Positions 26,792-35,832 of a DNA stretch of 64,000 nucleotides are shown piece after piece; the first letter of the stretch is position 1; every line of letters starts with the position of its first letter. A model generated the notes under the pieces. The model was not told the DNA's origin, searched no databases, and saw nothing but the letters and a program-made list of their open reading frames with translations. The stretch covers positions 124,001 through 188,000 of the forward strand of contig NZ_JAODOO010000004.1 in assembly GCF_025398335.1 (NCBI RefSeq). The letters run 5' to 3'. The position numbers and the translations under genes are program-made. The DNA is from Clostridium sp. CX1. GTDB taxonomy: Bacteria > Bacillota > Clostridia > Clostridiales > Clostridiaceae.

Positions 26792-28858
26792 CTACTTTTT
26801 AAGTGCTATTTTAGATTTAAATAATATTATTTCCAAATCATTTGGTACAATTTGTTCATACTGATTTATTATAGACTTAGCATCATCTAATTTGTTACTT
26901 TCTATTAACGATTTAATAGTATTTTTTACTTGCATTCTATACTGTTCAAATTCATCTTCTTTTTTATCAAGTTCTCGTTCCAAGTCTTTATTTAAAATTT
27001 CTATATAATCACTAAAATCATTATAGAAAAACAAGGCTTCTCTTAGATATCTGATATATTCCTTATGGTTATCTTTCTTAACATTGTGTGCTTTGTTTAC
27101 AAGTACAAGAAAAGCATCTTCCTGCTTTAAATCATATACCATTTCTTTTTCTATAATCTCATCTTTATAAATACTTTTTATATACTTTCCACCTATATTT
27201 ACATACTGGTAAAAAAGCTCTTTGTATTCTTCTTTGTTTTTGCTTTGTAACAGAATATTTTTCATTAATACCTTGCTAATTCTTAGGTGATTTATATTAT
27301 TTTCATCAAATAATTCCTTAGAACTTATATATTCTTCCGATAACCTTAACATATTTTTAAATTTATTAAAACAATGTCTTAAGAACCTTTCAAGATTAGT
27401 TTCCGAAACGTTATATAATACTTGGTATAAATCTCCTCTATTTTTAACTATGTAATAAATAAGTGTACTAAAATAGTCAGGCAAATTGTTGAAATTCATT
27501 TCATTGGCAAAACTTAAAATTTCTTTATTTGCCTTTACAGTATCCTTTAAATTTTCCATAAGGATTATTTTATTATATATAGCATATCCATCATTTCCCT
27601 TAGCAAATATACTTCTTATACTATTTTGTTTTCTTTCATTAATTATCGTAATTTTATCTTCAATAATTTCACTAAGCTGAGTTTTGTAGTTAGAATCAAC
27701 TTCATTGTAAAAATCAAACAAGTCACCCTCTAAACCTATATATGCTAATAAATTGCTATAACAATACATCTTCTTCTCTAGATTTTTTAGTTTATAAATA
27801 TTCTCTTTAGCTTTTATATAATTACCTGTATCAAAATAATTTAAAAACAAGTTAAAATAAGCGCTCTCTATAGATACTTCATCAATATTATAAAAGCTTA
27901 CAGTTAAATCCTTGGATATCTCAAGATTCTCAAAATTATTAATCAAATGTAAGTAAGTATTGAAACTCATTATAGAATCTTCATAGCAGCCTACTACCCT
28001 CTCTGTTACTGCTAAAATGTAATGTAAATCAACAAAGTCTTCTCTTAATTTCAACCCTTCCTTACAAATATCTATAACTTCCTCATACATTTTGTTTAAA
28101 GATGCACTTCTTGCAAAGGATCCGTAAATGTAAATTCTGTCCCTTCTATACTCATAAGGTTTGTCTATTATCATATTATAAGCCTTCTTAAATTCTTTAT
28201 AGGCTTCTTTTCTATCGCCATGCATGTCATAAGCTACTCCAAGCTGAAATTGATAATAGTCATTATTAGGATTTTTAGATAATTCCTTTTCTAAAATTGA
28301 TTTTGTTCTAATAAACTTTTTTTCCATAAGTTCTTTATCATCTAATATGTAACCATAATGATTTAACATTATATTGGTAATTTTTATAGGTGTTTTAAAA
28401 AGAGGTTGATTATGAACAGAACCTACGTATTTAAATTCACCGTCATTTTTAAACAACCTAGGTGATGGGTTAACTGCAGCTATATCCTTATTATTTAGAT
28501 CATTGAAACTTCTAACTTGAAATATCATAGTATTGTATGAACTTATCTTTTTCAAGTTAATTATTTTAATAAGTTCATCCACATTGACAAGTTCTTCATC
28601 TGCATCGATTATAAGTATCCATTCACCTTTAGCATAGGATATTGTTTTGTTTCGCATATCTGAAAAGTCATTATTCCATGGATGAAAATATATTTTCTCC
28701 GTGTATTCCCTTGCTATATCAACAGTAGCGTCAGATGATCCTGTATCTACAACTATAAGTTCTGCCAACTTAAGATCTAATAAGGACTTAAAACTTTCAA
28801 TACATCTTCTTAGATTCTTTTGTTCATCTTTTACCATCATACATATACTTACTTTCAT
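26792..28858 (-). CDS. GT2 glycosyltransferase fused to TPR repeats (SunS-like)
   Basis: A 688-residue protein with an N-terminal GT2 domain (MKVSICMMVKDEQKNLRRCI, DTGSSDATVDIA, then the metal-binding DADEE near residue 86) followed by TPR-like helices (YYQFQLGVAYDMHGDRKEAY near residue 210, then longer helical repeats). This layout is typical of protein-modifying transferases such as SunS-like and clostridial flagellin transferases. I chose the ATG at 28858, behind GAAGGGA. It is directly downstream of the tandem flagellins and their terminator, making flagellin the likely acceptor. The leader contains a hairpin at 28906. Confidence 0.87.
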   Translation of the reverse strand: MKVSICMMVKDEQKNLRRCIESFKSLLDLKLAELIVVDTGSSDATVDIAREYTEKIYFHPWNNDFSDMRNKTISYAKGEWILIIDADEELVNVDELIKIINLKKISSYNTMIFQVRSFNDLNNKDIAAVNPSPRLFKNDGEFKYVGSVHNQPLFKTPIKITNIMLNHYGYILDDKELMEKKFIRTKSILEKELSKNPNNDYYQFQLGVAYDMHGDRKEAYKEFKKAYNMIIDKPYEYRRDRIYIYGSFARSASLNKMYEEVIDICKEGLKLREDFVDLHYILAVTERVVGCYEDSIMSFNTYLHLINNFENLEISKDLTVSFYNIDEVSIESAYFNLFLNYFDTGNYIKAKENIYKLKNLEKKMYCYSNLLAYIGLEGDLFDFYNEVDSNYKTQLSEIIEDKITIINERKQNSIRSIFAKGNDGYAIYNKIILMENLKDTVKANKEILSFANEMNFNNLPDYFSTLIYYIVKNRGDLYQVLYNVSETNLERFLRHCFNKFKNMLRLSEEYISSKELFDENNINHLRISKVLMKNILLQSKNKEEYKELFYQYVNIGGKYIKSIYKDEIIEKEMVYDLKQEDAFLVLVNKAHNVKKDNHKEYIRYLREALFFYNDFSDYIEILNKDLERELDKKEDEFEQYRMQVKNTIKSLIESNKLDDAKSIINQYEQIVPNDLEIILFKSKIALKK

Positions 28859-28905
28859 TTTATTCAATCCCTTCAAGTACATTCTAAATAAAATTAATAC
28901 TACAC

Positions 28906-28942
28906 AAAATCATATATATTTTTATAGTACATATATGATTTT
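28906..28942 (-). repeat. Perfect 12-bp inverted repeat in the glycosyltransferase leader
   Basis: AAAATCATATAT (28906-28917) and ATATATGATTTT (28931-28942) are exact complements with a 13-base loop. It lies between the flagellin terminator and the glycosyltransferase start and may regulate or protect that transcript. Confidence 0.5.
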
Positions 28943-28960
28943 CTGGACTATTAACTTAAA

Positions 28961-28992
28961 AAAGAGTCAGAAAGTATCTTATCTGACTCTTT
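28961..28992 (-). terminator. Terminator after the tandem flagellins
   Basis: AAAGAGTCAGA (28961-28971) and TCTGACTCTTT (28982-28992) are perfect 11-bp arms. On the minus strand the transcript ends in TTTTTTAAG. It is 20 bp past the flagellin stop at 29012. Confidence 0.85.
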
Positions 28993-29011
28993 AAGTTATA
29001 GCAAATTAAAA

Positions 29012-29830
29012 TTATCTTAATAATTGAAGAACACCTTGTGGCTGTTGATTAGCTTGTGCAAGCATAGCTTGAGCTGCTTGTGAAAGAATATTGTTCTTCT
29101 GGAAGCTCATCATTTCTTTAGCCATATCTACATCTCTAACTCTTGATTCTGCTGCTGATAAGTTTTCTGATGCTGTTCCTAAGTTATTTATTGTATGCTC
29201 TAATCTATTCTGTAAAGCACCAAGACTTGATCTTTGTCTTGAAACCTTAGCAATTGCCTTATCGATATTTGATATAGCACTATTAGCATTTGTAACATTA
29301 TCAACTGCTATGCCTGTTGTATTTAAGTCTGCTGCTACAGATGACATTGAACTTATACTTACTGTAATTGTTTGTCCTTTATTAGCTCCTATTTGGAATT
29401 GCTTAGCATTAAAGTTACCATTTAATAATTTCTGTGTATTAAACTCTGTTTGACCTGAAATTCTATCTATTTCCTTATTTAACTGATCTATTTCTGATTT
29501 TATAGCTGTTCTATCTTCTGCTACGTTTGTATCATTAGCTGCTTGTACTGATAACTCTCTCATCCTTTGTAGAATGCTGTGAGTTTCATTTAAAGCACCT
29601 TCTGCTGTTTGAAGTAATGATATTGAGTCTTGAGAGTTTCTTGATGCTTGGTCAAGACCTCTAATTTGTCCTCTCATCTTTTCTGATATAGCTAGTCCAG
29701 CTGCGTCATCTCCAGCTCTGTTTATTCTAAGACCAGATGAAAGCTTTTCCATTGATTTTCCTGAAGCTGATGTGTTTCCTGTCATTTGTCTATGTGCATT
29801 CATTGCATTAAGATTGTGATTAATTATCAT
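29012..29830 (-). CDS. Flagellin (second of tandem pair)
   Basis: A major filament protein of 272 residues. The N-terminal D0/D1 ([20 protein letters not shown]) and C-terminal D1/D0 (ending [14 protein letters not shown]) are nearly identical to the upstream flagellin. The middle (residues about 130-185) differs, so changes are confined to the exposed part. The ATG at 29830 has AAGGAGG nine bases upstream. A GGA-loop hairpin (29854-29873) lies in the leader. The start lies 91 bp after the first flagellin and a strong terminator follows. Confidence 0.97.
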   Translation of the reverse strand: MIINHNLNAMNAHRQMTGNTSASGKSMEKLSSGLRINRAGDDAAGLAISEKMRGQIRGLDQASRNSQDSISLLQTAEGALNETHSILQRMRELSVQAANDTNVAEDRTAIKSEIDQLNKEIDRISGQTEFNTQKLLNGNFNAKQFQIGANKGQTITVSISSMSSVAADLNTTGIAVDNVTNANSAISNIDKAIAKVSRQRSSLGALQNRLEHTINNLGTASENLSAAESRVRDVDMAKEMMSFQKNNILSQAAQAMLAQANQQPQGVLQLLR

Positions 29831-29853
29831 AGTAAATTCCTCCTTGAACTTTT

Positions 29854-29873
29854 AGTATACTTCCATGTATACT
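29854..29873 (-). promoter_or_regulatory. GGA-loop hairpin in the second flagellin leader (candidate CsrA site)
   Basis: Minus-strand AGTATAC-ATGGAA-GTATACT: a 7-bp perfect stem with a GGA-containing loop, about 9 bases upstream of the AAGGAGG site. The first flagellin leader has the identical loop on a different stem. GGA in a hairpin loop is the known preferred CsrA target, and CsrA is encoded at 35022. Confidence 0.65.
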
Positions 29874-29921
29874 TGTTTTATATATACGTAATTTTTACTT
29901 TCTAAACTTTTATATAATGCA

Positions 29922-30734
29922 TTATCTTAATAATTGAAGAACGCCTTGTGGCTGTTGATTAGCTTGTGCAAGCATAGCTTGAGCTGCTTGTGAAAGAATA
30001 TTGTTCTTCTGGAAGCTCATCATTTCTTTAGCCATATCTACATCTCTAACTCTTGATTCTGCTGCTGATAAGTTTTCTGATGCTGTTCCTAAGTTATTTA
30101 TTGTATGCTCCAATCTATTTTGTAGAGCACCAAGACTTGATCTTTGTCTTGAAACCTTAGCAATTGCAGCATCAACGCTTGATATAGAAGTATTAGAATT
30201 TGCAGTATCAGTAACATTTAACGCATTTACTCCTAAGTTTGTTGCTGACATTCCGCTTATACTTACTGTAATTGTTTGTCCTTTATTAGCTCCTATTTGG
30301 AACTGTTTGTTTTTAAAGTTATCATCTAATAATTTTTGTGTATTGAATTCTGTTTGAGCTGAAATTCTTGTTATTTCGCTGCTTAATTGGTCTATTTCTG
30401 ATTTTATAGCTGATCTATCTTCTGTTACGTTTGTATCATTAGCTGCTTGTACTGATAATTCTCTCATTCTTTGTAGAATGCTGTGAGTTTCATTTAAAGC
30501 ACCTTCTGCTGTTTGAAGTAATGATATTGAGTCTTGAGCATTTCTTGATGATTGATCAAGACCTCTGATTTGTCCTCTCATCTTTTCTGATATAGCTAGT
30601 CCAGCTGCGTCATCTCCAGCTCTGTTTATTCTAAGACCAGATGAAAGCTTTTCCATTGATTTTCCTGAAGCTGATGTGTTTCCTGTCATTTGTCTGTGTG
30701 CATTCATTGCATTAAGATTGTGATTAATTATCAT
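29922..30734 (-). CDS. Flagellin (first of tandem pair)
   Basis: A major filament protein of 270 residues. I chose the ATG at 30734 ([15 protein letters not shown]), with AAGGAGG upstream; a longer frame upstream covers the leader hairpin and is not used. The conserved ends match the second copy almost exactly, while the middle (residues about 130-185, with [20 protein letters not shown]) diverges. It carries a weak sigma-D-type box (30800-30826) and a GGA-loop hairpin. It lies downstream of fliS-fliD-fliT-like, in standard clostridial order. Confidence 0.97.
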   Translation of the reverse strand: MIINHNLNAMNAHRQMTGNTSASGKSMEKLSSGLRINRAGDDAAGLAISEKMRGQIRGLDQSSRNAQDSISLLQTAEGALNETHSILQRMRELSVQAANDTNVTEDRSAIKSEIDQLSSEITRISAQTEFNTQKLLDDNFKNKQFQIGANKGQTITVSISGMSATNLGVNALNVTDTANSNTSISSVDAAIAKVSRQRSSLGALQNRLEHTINNLGTASENLSAAESRVRDVDMAKEMMSFQKNNILSQAAQAMLAQANQQPQGVLQLLR

Positions 30735-30761
30735 AATAAATTCCTCCTTGAATTTTAAATT

Positions 30762-30779
30762 GTGGAATTCCATTTCCAC
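30762..30779 (-). promoter_or_regulatory. GGA-loop hairpin in the first flagellin leader (candidate CsrA site)
   Basis: Minus-strand GTGGAA-ATGGAA-TTCCAC: a perfect 6-bp stem with loop ATGGAA, about 13 bases upstream of the AAGGAGG site. The loop is the same as in the second flagellin leader but the stem is unrelated, so structure rather than sequence is kept. This matches CsrA binding seen in Bacillus hag leaders. Confidence 0.68.
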
Positions 30780-30799
30780 CTTTTTTATTTACATTAAAT

Positions 30800-30826
30800 A
30801 TATCGTTAACTTTTTTTAATGCTTAA
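30800..30826 (-). promoter_or_regulatory. Weak sigma-D-type promoter of the tandem flagellins
   Basis: Minus-strand TTAA (30826-30823), 15 bases, then AACGATAT (30807-30800). The spacing is exact and the CGATA core is kept, but three outer positions of the -10 and one of the -35 depart from consensus. It sits between fliT-like and the first flagellin, where a promoter is expected. Confidence 0.5.
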
Positions 30827-30833
30827 TAGTTTT

Positions 30834-31172
30834 TTAAATTTTTTTATTAAAATATACTGAATCTACTGCAAATCTTTTATTATAACTTTTATTAGCAGTT
30901 TTTGAGACTTTTATCCCATCTATATTCTTAAGAGTATTAGACTTTTTTTCCTTTGTTACCTTTATCAGCTTCTGGTTTAGTACTAAAATATCCAGTTCTT
31001 TGCATAGGACTAAAAATTCCTCTTTAGAATAGGTTATGCTATCTATTTCATTCATTATATTTTGTCTGTTAGTCAACAGCTTCTCTAAACTATCATAATC
31101 CTCACCTTCAACATTAGCTATAAGTTGTATAGTTATATTCTTGTATTCAATTAGTTTTTCTTTTAAATTCAT
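30834..31172 (-). CDS. FliT-like putative flagellar chaperone
   Basis: A 112-residue, helical, lysine-rich protein (MNLKEKLIEYKNITIQLIAN, then a SLEKLLTNRQNIMNEIDS segment). Its place directly after fliD (28 bp) and its size fit the FliT chaperone of the FliD cap protein, and the helical NRQ-type middle is reminiscent of FliT. Sequence similarity to characterised FliT is weak by eye, so the name rests on context. The alternative is an uncharacterised late flagellar protein. Confidence 0.55.
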   Translation of the reverse strand: MNLKEKLIEYKNITIQLIANVEGEDYDSLEKLLTNRQNIMNEIDSITYSKEEFLVLCKELDILVLNQKLIKVTKEKKSNTLKNIDGIKVSKTANKSYNKRFAVDSVYFNKKI

Positions 31173-31200
31173 AATAAACTCTCCATATTAAGTTTATTTA

Positions 31201-33747
31201 CTAGCCCTTACTCACTCCCAGCTGACTAGCCAGCCAACTACTTTGTGAATTCATATTATTCATTGCAGTTTCTAATTGAGCAAATTGTTTATAATATCTA
31301 TTTTCTCTATCACTTATTTTTTCTAGTAATTCCTTTATTGCAGTTTGCTTATCTAAAATTTGGCTGGTAATAGTGTTTTTTAATTCTGTAAAATCTCCTT
31401 TAATTCCTGCTATTTCAAGAAGAGTTCCCTTCTTTCCATTGCTGTCTCTAAAGGTTGATATATTATTTTCTAAGATATCACTTATTCTATTAAATATTCC
31501 CTCTTCATTATATCTTTCTTTTCTATCATCACTTCCCAAGGTTCGTGAATAATAAGTGTGACTTGTAGACTTTTGGGTAAATAAATTCATTACTTTATCT
31601 GGTTCATTTTTTAAAGCTTCTTTTAACTTATTTTCATCAATAATTATCTTTCCCCTTTGGGATACATCAGATGAAGTGCTTAATCCTATTTCAGATAGAT
31701 TAGTACCTGCACCCTGAACTCCATCAAAAAATGCCCTTCTCATTTCAAATAGCATATTTTCTAAAGTACTATCCTTAGAAAGTATACCTTGTTTAGCTTT
31801 TGTTTCCCACTTCTCTATTTGATTCTCACTCATGGACTCTTTTTGGTCATCAGTAAGTGGTAAATAGGTATACTGCTTTTTTTCTTCTACTGCACCGGAA
31901 ATTTTACCTATAAGTTCATTATAGCTATCTATAAATCCTTTAATAGACTCAAATCCTTTATTCACATTAGAGTTTACAGAAAAGCTTACAGGACTAGTAG
32001 TAGTTCCGTTTAATACATAGTTTACCCCATCAATAGTAAAGTTGTTTGAAGACTGCTTAATAGTAGTAGAAGCACCATTACTAGTTAACGTAACTGTGGC
32101 ATCCTTTCCAGTTTCATTTATGCTAGAAGATCCAAAAATTGAATCTAAGAAGGTTCCTGTAGTATCTGATGCAGTTAGAGTTTGACTAACTCCAGTTTGC
32201 GTTGAAGTCATTACAAACTGTCTTGTAAGCTGAGTATAGGAAATATCGACTCCTGCCTTACTTTCAATATCTCTAATTATATCATCTATTGATTTGTTTT
32301 TTGCACCTACTATAATATCATCTGGGTTAGTTTTGTTATCAGCATCACTATTAAAGTTATAGTGAAAAGTCTTACCATTTACAGTAAACTTAACTTCCCC
32401 ACTCATTATATTTGACATTTTATCACTAGTACTCTGATCTACAGCAAATGAACTAGGCAGCCCTACAGTGCTAGCCCCATTTCCTGTTATTGTGATTTGG
32501 TTTTTTGAAGTAGATTTGAATATTAACTTACCATCCACAGACTTATCTGCTGTTATATCTGTTCCTGATAACTGAGTAGTAATTTGTGATGCTATAGTGC
32601 TTATGGCATTATTATTTGAAGCATCTTTAAACTCTGATGTTGCTGAATCCCAATGGAATGCTTGTGGAGATAATGTCACAGTTTTAGTTGTAGTACTAGT
32701 TCCATCAAAAATATTTACAGTTAATTTATCATTTACTCCAGTTATTATTTTTTGATCATAGGATAGTATATCTCCCGAAATAGTAGGATTAGATAAAGTA
32801 GTGCTGTTTGCTCCTACACCTGTGCTACTTAACGAAACCGCTGTAGCTGATACTACTGCACCACCATTTGAATAATTTACACTTCCAGCTATAGAATTAT
32901 TACTACCGTCTACAAATGATATATTTAAGCCATCTGTTGATTGTGCTTTCACTCCTGTTGGAAACTTAGTAACTCCATCTGTGGCAGTAGCCCCTGACAG
33001 CTTACTATTGATTTGTGCTGATAAGCTTTCCATTGTATAGTTTCCATTTGAAACAGTAACATTATAATCTTTGCCCTGTACAGTTACCTTCAAGCTGTTA
33101 TTTGTATCATCTATTTTTACTTTGTGATAAAACTTTATAGCGTTATCTTTTACAACAGCTTGTATACTATCACTTAGCTTGCCACTTCCATTATCAGTTG
33201 CTGCTAATTTTGTATTTATAGTTGAAGCAATATTACTTAAACTACTATAATTACCTGTATCAAGAATTATGCTTTTGCCATCTACTGTTATCTGATTATT
33301 TGAACTGTCTAATACTACTGGAAAAGTTAAATTATTTGTTGCCTCTTTTAAATTGATATAAGGTGTTGATCCTGACAATGAAGATGCTTTAGTTGCCATA
33401 TTACCGACACTAACAGAATAATTTCCTTCTGTTGCTCCTGTACCTGCTGTCATCTTAACTGTATTACTAGTATCTGTGGTATTCACATCAAAAGTAGATA
33501 TGTTTTTACCTGAAAGTATATAACTACTTGATAAAGTATCAAAATATTTACTTTTAAAGGAATTAATTTGTCCGATAAAATCTCGATACGAGTCCTGTTT
33601 CCATTGAAGTATTTGCTGCTGTTGTTTTACTTTATCTACTCTGCTGTAGTAAGTAGACATCATTTGTTTTATTGTAGCATCAGTATCGATACCTGTTGCC
33701 ATTCCTGTCAATCTCAGTTTGCTACTAGTACTAGTTATGCTACTCAT
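31201..33747 (-). CDS. fliD: Flagellar filament cap protein FliD (long form)
   Basis: FliD caps the growing filament and helps flagellin fold into place. At 848 residues it is much longer than the common 450-550. The N-terminal domain (SSKLRLTGMATGIDTDATIK, then YRDFIGQINSFKSKYFDTLS) and C-terminal domain (ending SDRENRYYKQFAQLETAMNN, MNSQSSWLASQLG) are standard. The added length is in the Ser/Thr/Asn-rich exposed middle (residues about 130-590). This surface-exposed expansion may be an adhesin-like or variable head. Follows fliS by 34 bp and precedes the fliT-like gene. Confidence 0.95.
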   Translation of the reverse strand: MSSITSTSSKLRLTGMATGIDTDATIKQMMSTYYSRVDKVKQQQQILQWKQDSYRDFIGQINSFKSKYFDTLSSSYILSGKNISTFDVNTTDTSNTVKMTAGTGATEGNYSVSVGNMATKASSLSGSTPYINLKEATNNLTFPVVLDSSNNQITVDGKSIILDTGNYSSLSNIASTINTKLAATDNGSGKLSDSIQAVVKDNAIKFYHKVKIDDTNNSLKVTVQGKDYNVTVSNGNYTMESLSAQINSKLSGATATDGVTKFPTGVKAQSTDGLNISFVDGSNNSIAGSVNYSNGGAVVSATAVSLSSTGVGANSTTLSNPTISGDILSYDQKIITGVNDKLTVNIFDGTSTTTKTVTLSPQAFHWDSATSEFKDASNNNAISTIASQITTQLSGTDITADKSVDGKLIFKSTSKNQITITGNGASTVGLPSSFAVDQSTSDKMSNIMSGEVKFTVNGKTFHYNFNSDADNKTNPDDIIVGAKNKSIDDIIRDIESKAGVDISYTQLTRQFVMTSTQTGVSQTLTASDTTGTFLDSIFGSSSINETGKDATVTLTSNGASTTIKQSSNNFTIDGVNYVLNGTTTSPVSFSVNSNVNKGFESIKGFIDSYNELIGKISGAVEEKKQYTYLPLTDDQKESMSENQIEKWETKAKQGILSKDSTLENMLFEMRRAFFDGVQGAGTNLSEIGLSTSSDVSQRGKIIIDENKLKEALKNEPDKVMNLFTQKSTSHTYYSRTLGSDDRKERYNEEGIFNRISDILENNISTFRDSNGKKGTLLEIAGIKGDFTELKNTITSQILDKQTAIKELLEKISDRENRYYKQFAQLETAMNNMNSQSSWLASQLGVSKG

Positions 33748-33781
33748 AACTTACTCCCCTTCCTACAAATAGTTTTTCACT

Positions 33782-34168
33782 TTATTTTGCTCCTCTGGCT
33801 AACTTACTAGCCTCGTGCCAAGTATCTCTAATATCCTCTATTAAAGGAATGACCTCTTCCATTATTGCTACATCTTTCTTGATGTTGGCATACACAAGCC
33901 TTCTTACTATAAAATCGTAAATACTCATTAATCCCTGAGCCCACTGTCCTCCTTTATTTACGTCAAGAGTTACCATAAGCTCATAGAATATATCTTGAGT
34001 TCTCAATATATCTTCATGGGCCTTCTTTATATCTTTATCAATAATTGCTTGTCTACCCATCTTGGCAAATTTAACTGCTCCGTCTACTAGCATTAATAGT
34101 AATTGATCCTTTGAAGCATAATTTACACTATTGGTTTTATACGCATTATATGCATTTGAAGCATACAT
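33782..34168 (-). CDS. fliS: Flagellin export chaperone FliS
   Basis: FliS binds the C-terminus of newly made flagellin and keeps it from polymerising in the cytoplasm. The 128-residue product starts MYASNAYNAYKTNSVNYASK and carries the LLLMLVDGAVKFAKMGRQAI and MSIYDFIVRRLVYANIKKD helices of the family. Length is typical. It sits between a hypothetical flagellar gene and fliD, the usual order. Confidence 0.96.
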   Translation of the reverse strand: MYASNAYNAYKTNSVNYASKDQLLLMLVDGAVKFAKMGRQAIIDKDIKKAHEDILRTQDIFYELMVTLDVNKGGQWAQGLMSIYDFIVRRLVYANIKKDVAIMEEVIPLIEDIRDTWHEASKLARGAK

Positions 34169-34204
34169 AATTACAACACCCCTTTTTCCACTAAAAAGTC
34201 AAAC

Positions 34205-34507
34205 CTATTTTCTAACATCTAAAATATTTCCTCTCATCTCATCCTTTGAAGATTCCGGTTCCTTAAAAGCTGGAATATTAACTTCCTCTAATTTCACCGC
34301 TTCTATAGTAATTTTCTTCTTATTCTCTTCCTTTTCCTTCTTCTGTTTTTCTAATTCCGAACTAAATTCTGTTCCATCTTTTTTATTCTTATTTTTACTA
34401 TCAGTATTTACAGCTATTTCAGCCTTATTGTGAATCTTTCCCGGTTTTGTAGTTTCTTTTATTCTTTGACGTAATTCCGGATCAACTTTGTTTAACCTAT
34501 ATTCCAT
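34205..34507 (-). CDS. Small charged flagellar-locus protein, unknown function
   Basis: A 100-residue, strongly charged protein (MEYRLNKVDPELRQRIKETT, then a KQKKEKEENKKKITIEAVK run) with no signal, membrane segment or recognised domain. It lies 36 bp before fliS and 72 bp after flaG, within the late flagellar operon, so expression with the filament genes is likely. I do not recognise a family. Confidence 0.65.
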   Translation of the reverse strand: MEYRLNKVDPELRQRIKETTKPGKIHNKAEIAVNTDSKNKNKKDGTEFSSELEKQKKEKEENKKKITIEAVKLEEVNIPAFKEPESSKDEMRGNILDVRK

Positions 34508-34579
34508 AAATCCACCACCCCTATTTCAAATAGAGAATTGACATAATTTCTTATGCAATAGCAGTCAACGTTTGAAACT

Positions 34580-34975
34580 TTAAGCCTTTTGATCTACAAA
34601 CACTCCTGCTAATTCACATAGTTTGTCTACCATGTCTATAAGTTTTTTCGGTGGCATTTCTCTTACTACTTCTTTCGTTTTATCATTTACTATTCTTATA
34701 GTCAATTCCTTTGACTTTCCATACAACTCGTACTCTACATGGGTAGCCTTACCCTCTAATAGCTTATTCAATTTATCCGCTGCCTTTTTTACATCCTTTT
34801 CTGATACACCTTGTTTATTATTTGATGGAAAATTCCATTCAGAATTTTTGCTTTCTGAAGCAGCTGCATTACTCCCTGAATAGGTTGTTTCTGCACATTG
34901 ACTGCTGTTATCTGCAGGGTTTGTGTTTAAACTAAAAGATGTTTGTCTTCCTTGACCTAGGTTTTTAACTTCCAT
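34580..34975 (-). CDS. flaG: FlaG-family protein
   Basis: A 131-residue FlaG-type protein linked to filament length or assembly in other bacteria. The conserved C-terminal half is present (VKKAADKLNKLLEGKATHVE, YGKSKELTIRIVNDKTKEVV, REMPPKKLIDMVDKLCEL). The N-terminal half is Ser/Asn-rich and variable. I chose the ATG at 34975; a GTG nine bases upstream would crowd the GGGAGGTG site. Located between csrA and the charged hypothetical gene. Confidence 0.85.
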   Translation of the reverse strand: MEVKNLGQGRQTSFSLNTNPADNSSQCAETTYSGSNAAASESKNSEWNFPSNNKQGVSEKDVKKAADKLNKLLEGKATHVEYELYGKSKELTIRIVNDKTKEVVREMPPKKLIDMVDKLCELAGVFVDQKA

Positions 34976-35021
34976 GCATAACACCTCCCATTTAAAATAA
35001 AAATTTAATCTACTAACAAAT

Positions 35022-35237
35022 TTACTTTCCTATCTTTTTCAACATACTAATATCATAAGCTGCTGCATTTTTATTTTCTTCTTCTACTTCTTTATACAAC
35101 TCTTTCCTTAGAATTGTTACACTCTTAGGAGCAGATATAGAAAGTTTTACAGAGTTATCATCCAATTTTACTACTGTTATTTCTATATCATCCCCTATTA
35201 GAAGTGACTCGCCTTTCTTTCTACTTATGACTAACAT
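35022..35237 (-). CDS. csrA: Carbon storage regulator CsrA
   Basis: A 71-residue RNA-binding dimer that blocks translation by binding GGA-loop hairpins, flagellin leaders being the classic Gram-positive target. The start [20 protein letters not shown] and the [20 protein letters not shown] segment are typical, including the Arg in the VTILR region needed for RNA contact. The gene follows fliW, whose product binds and sequesters CsrA. Two candidate targets lie downstream in this window at 29854 and 30762. Its own leader is structured (35272-35338). Confidence 0.97.
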   Translation of the reverse strand: MLVISRKKGESLLIGDDIEITVVKLDDNSVKLSISAPKSVTILRKELYKEVEEENKNAAAYDISMLKKIGK

Positions 35238-35271
35238 ATAACCATCTCCTCGGAAGCCCTAATCACTCCTG

Positions 35272-35338
35272 CTATTAGAAGTGTAGAGTTTTCTGTTGCC
35301 ATAGAAAACTATTGATCTCTTTTATATATTCCTAATAG
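35272..35338 (-). promoter_or_regulatory. Structured csrA leader with nested inverted repeats
   Basis: Outer arms CTATTAG (35272-35278) and CTAATAG (35332-35338) enclose an inner perfect hairpin GTTTTCT (35288-35294) / AGAAAAC (35303-35309). AGGAG motifs follow, one just past the stem and one as the ribosome site. Autoregulation by CsrA or attenuation of fliW-csrA readthrough is possible; this is inference. Confidence 0.5.
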
Positions 35339-35340
35339 TA

Positions 35341-35766
35341 CTATTTTCCATATAATGGATGCTTTATAACATAATTAGGGTTATCTAGTATTATTTGTTC
35401 CCCTAAATTACTTTTTATATTTATAATTATTGGTGCTTTTAAGTTTACGGTGATATTTTCTACTTTGGAGTTTAATGTCACCGTATTTAAAACCAAAACC
35501 TCTTCCGCTCTTTCTATCTTAAGTTCACTAGTTTTTTCTTCATCTAATTTAAGTTCATAATCCTTTATCAAATTAAAAGGAGATATTACTATCAGTCCTA
35601 TATTCATATCCTCTGTTGATTGGAGAATACTAAAGACTTCATTATCTTCTACGGTGAAAAGAATAAATTTCTTTAACTGTTCAAAACCAGGAAGTCCTTT
35701 TTTAAATGTTATAATATCCTTTTCTTCAAATTCTCTTACTCCATGATATTTTGTATTTAATTTCAT
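35341..35766 (-). CDS. fliW: Flagellar assembly factor FliW
   Basis: FliW binds CsrA and flagellin in a partner switch, so free flagellin frees CsrA to shut down flagellin translation. The 141 residues begin [20 protein letters not shown], contain the [16 protein letters not shown] and [20 protein letters not shown] segments of FliW, and end [13 protein letters not shown]. Length is normal. It lies 66 bp after flgL and about 100 bp before csrA. Confidence 0.96.
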   Translation of the reverse strand: MKLNTKYHGVREFEEKDIITFKKGLPGFEQLKKFILFTVEDNEVFSILQSTEDMNIGLIVISPFNLIKDYELKLDEEKTSELKIERAEEVLVLNTVTLNSKVENITVNLKAPIIINIKSNLGEQIILDNPNYVIKHPLYGK

Positions 35767-35832
35767 CCCTTAACACCTCTTTTGCCAATATGACAATTAA
35801 AAATTTCTCAACCTTCATTGCCTATTGAGGCT

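Noticed and set aside
29012-30734. Identical-copy flagellins as an assembly duplication
   Set aside because: The central regions, promoter/leader sequences and stems differ clearly, so these are two real genes.
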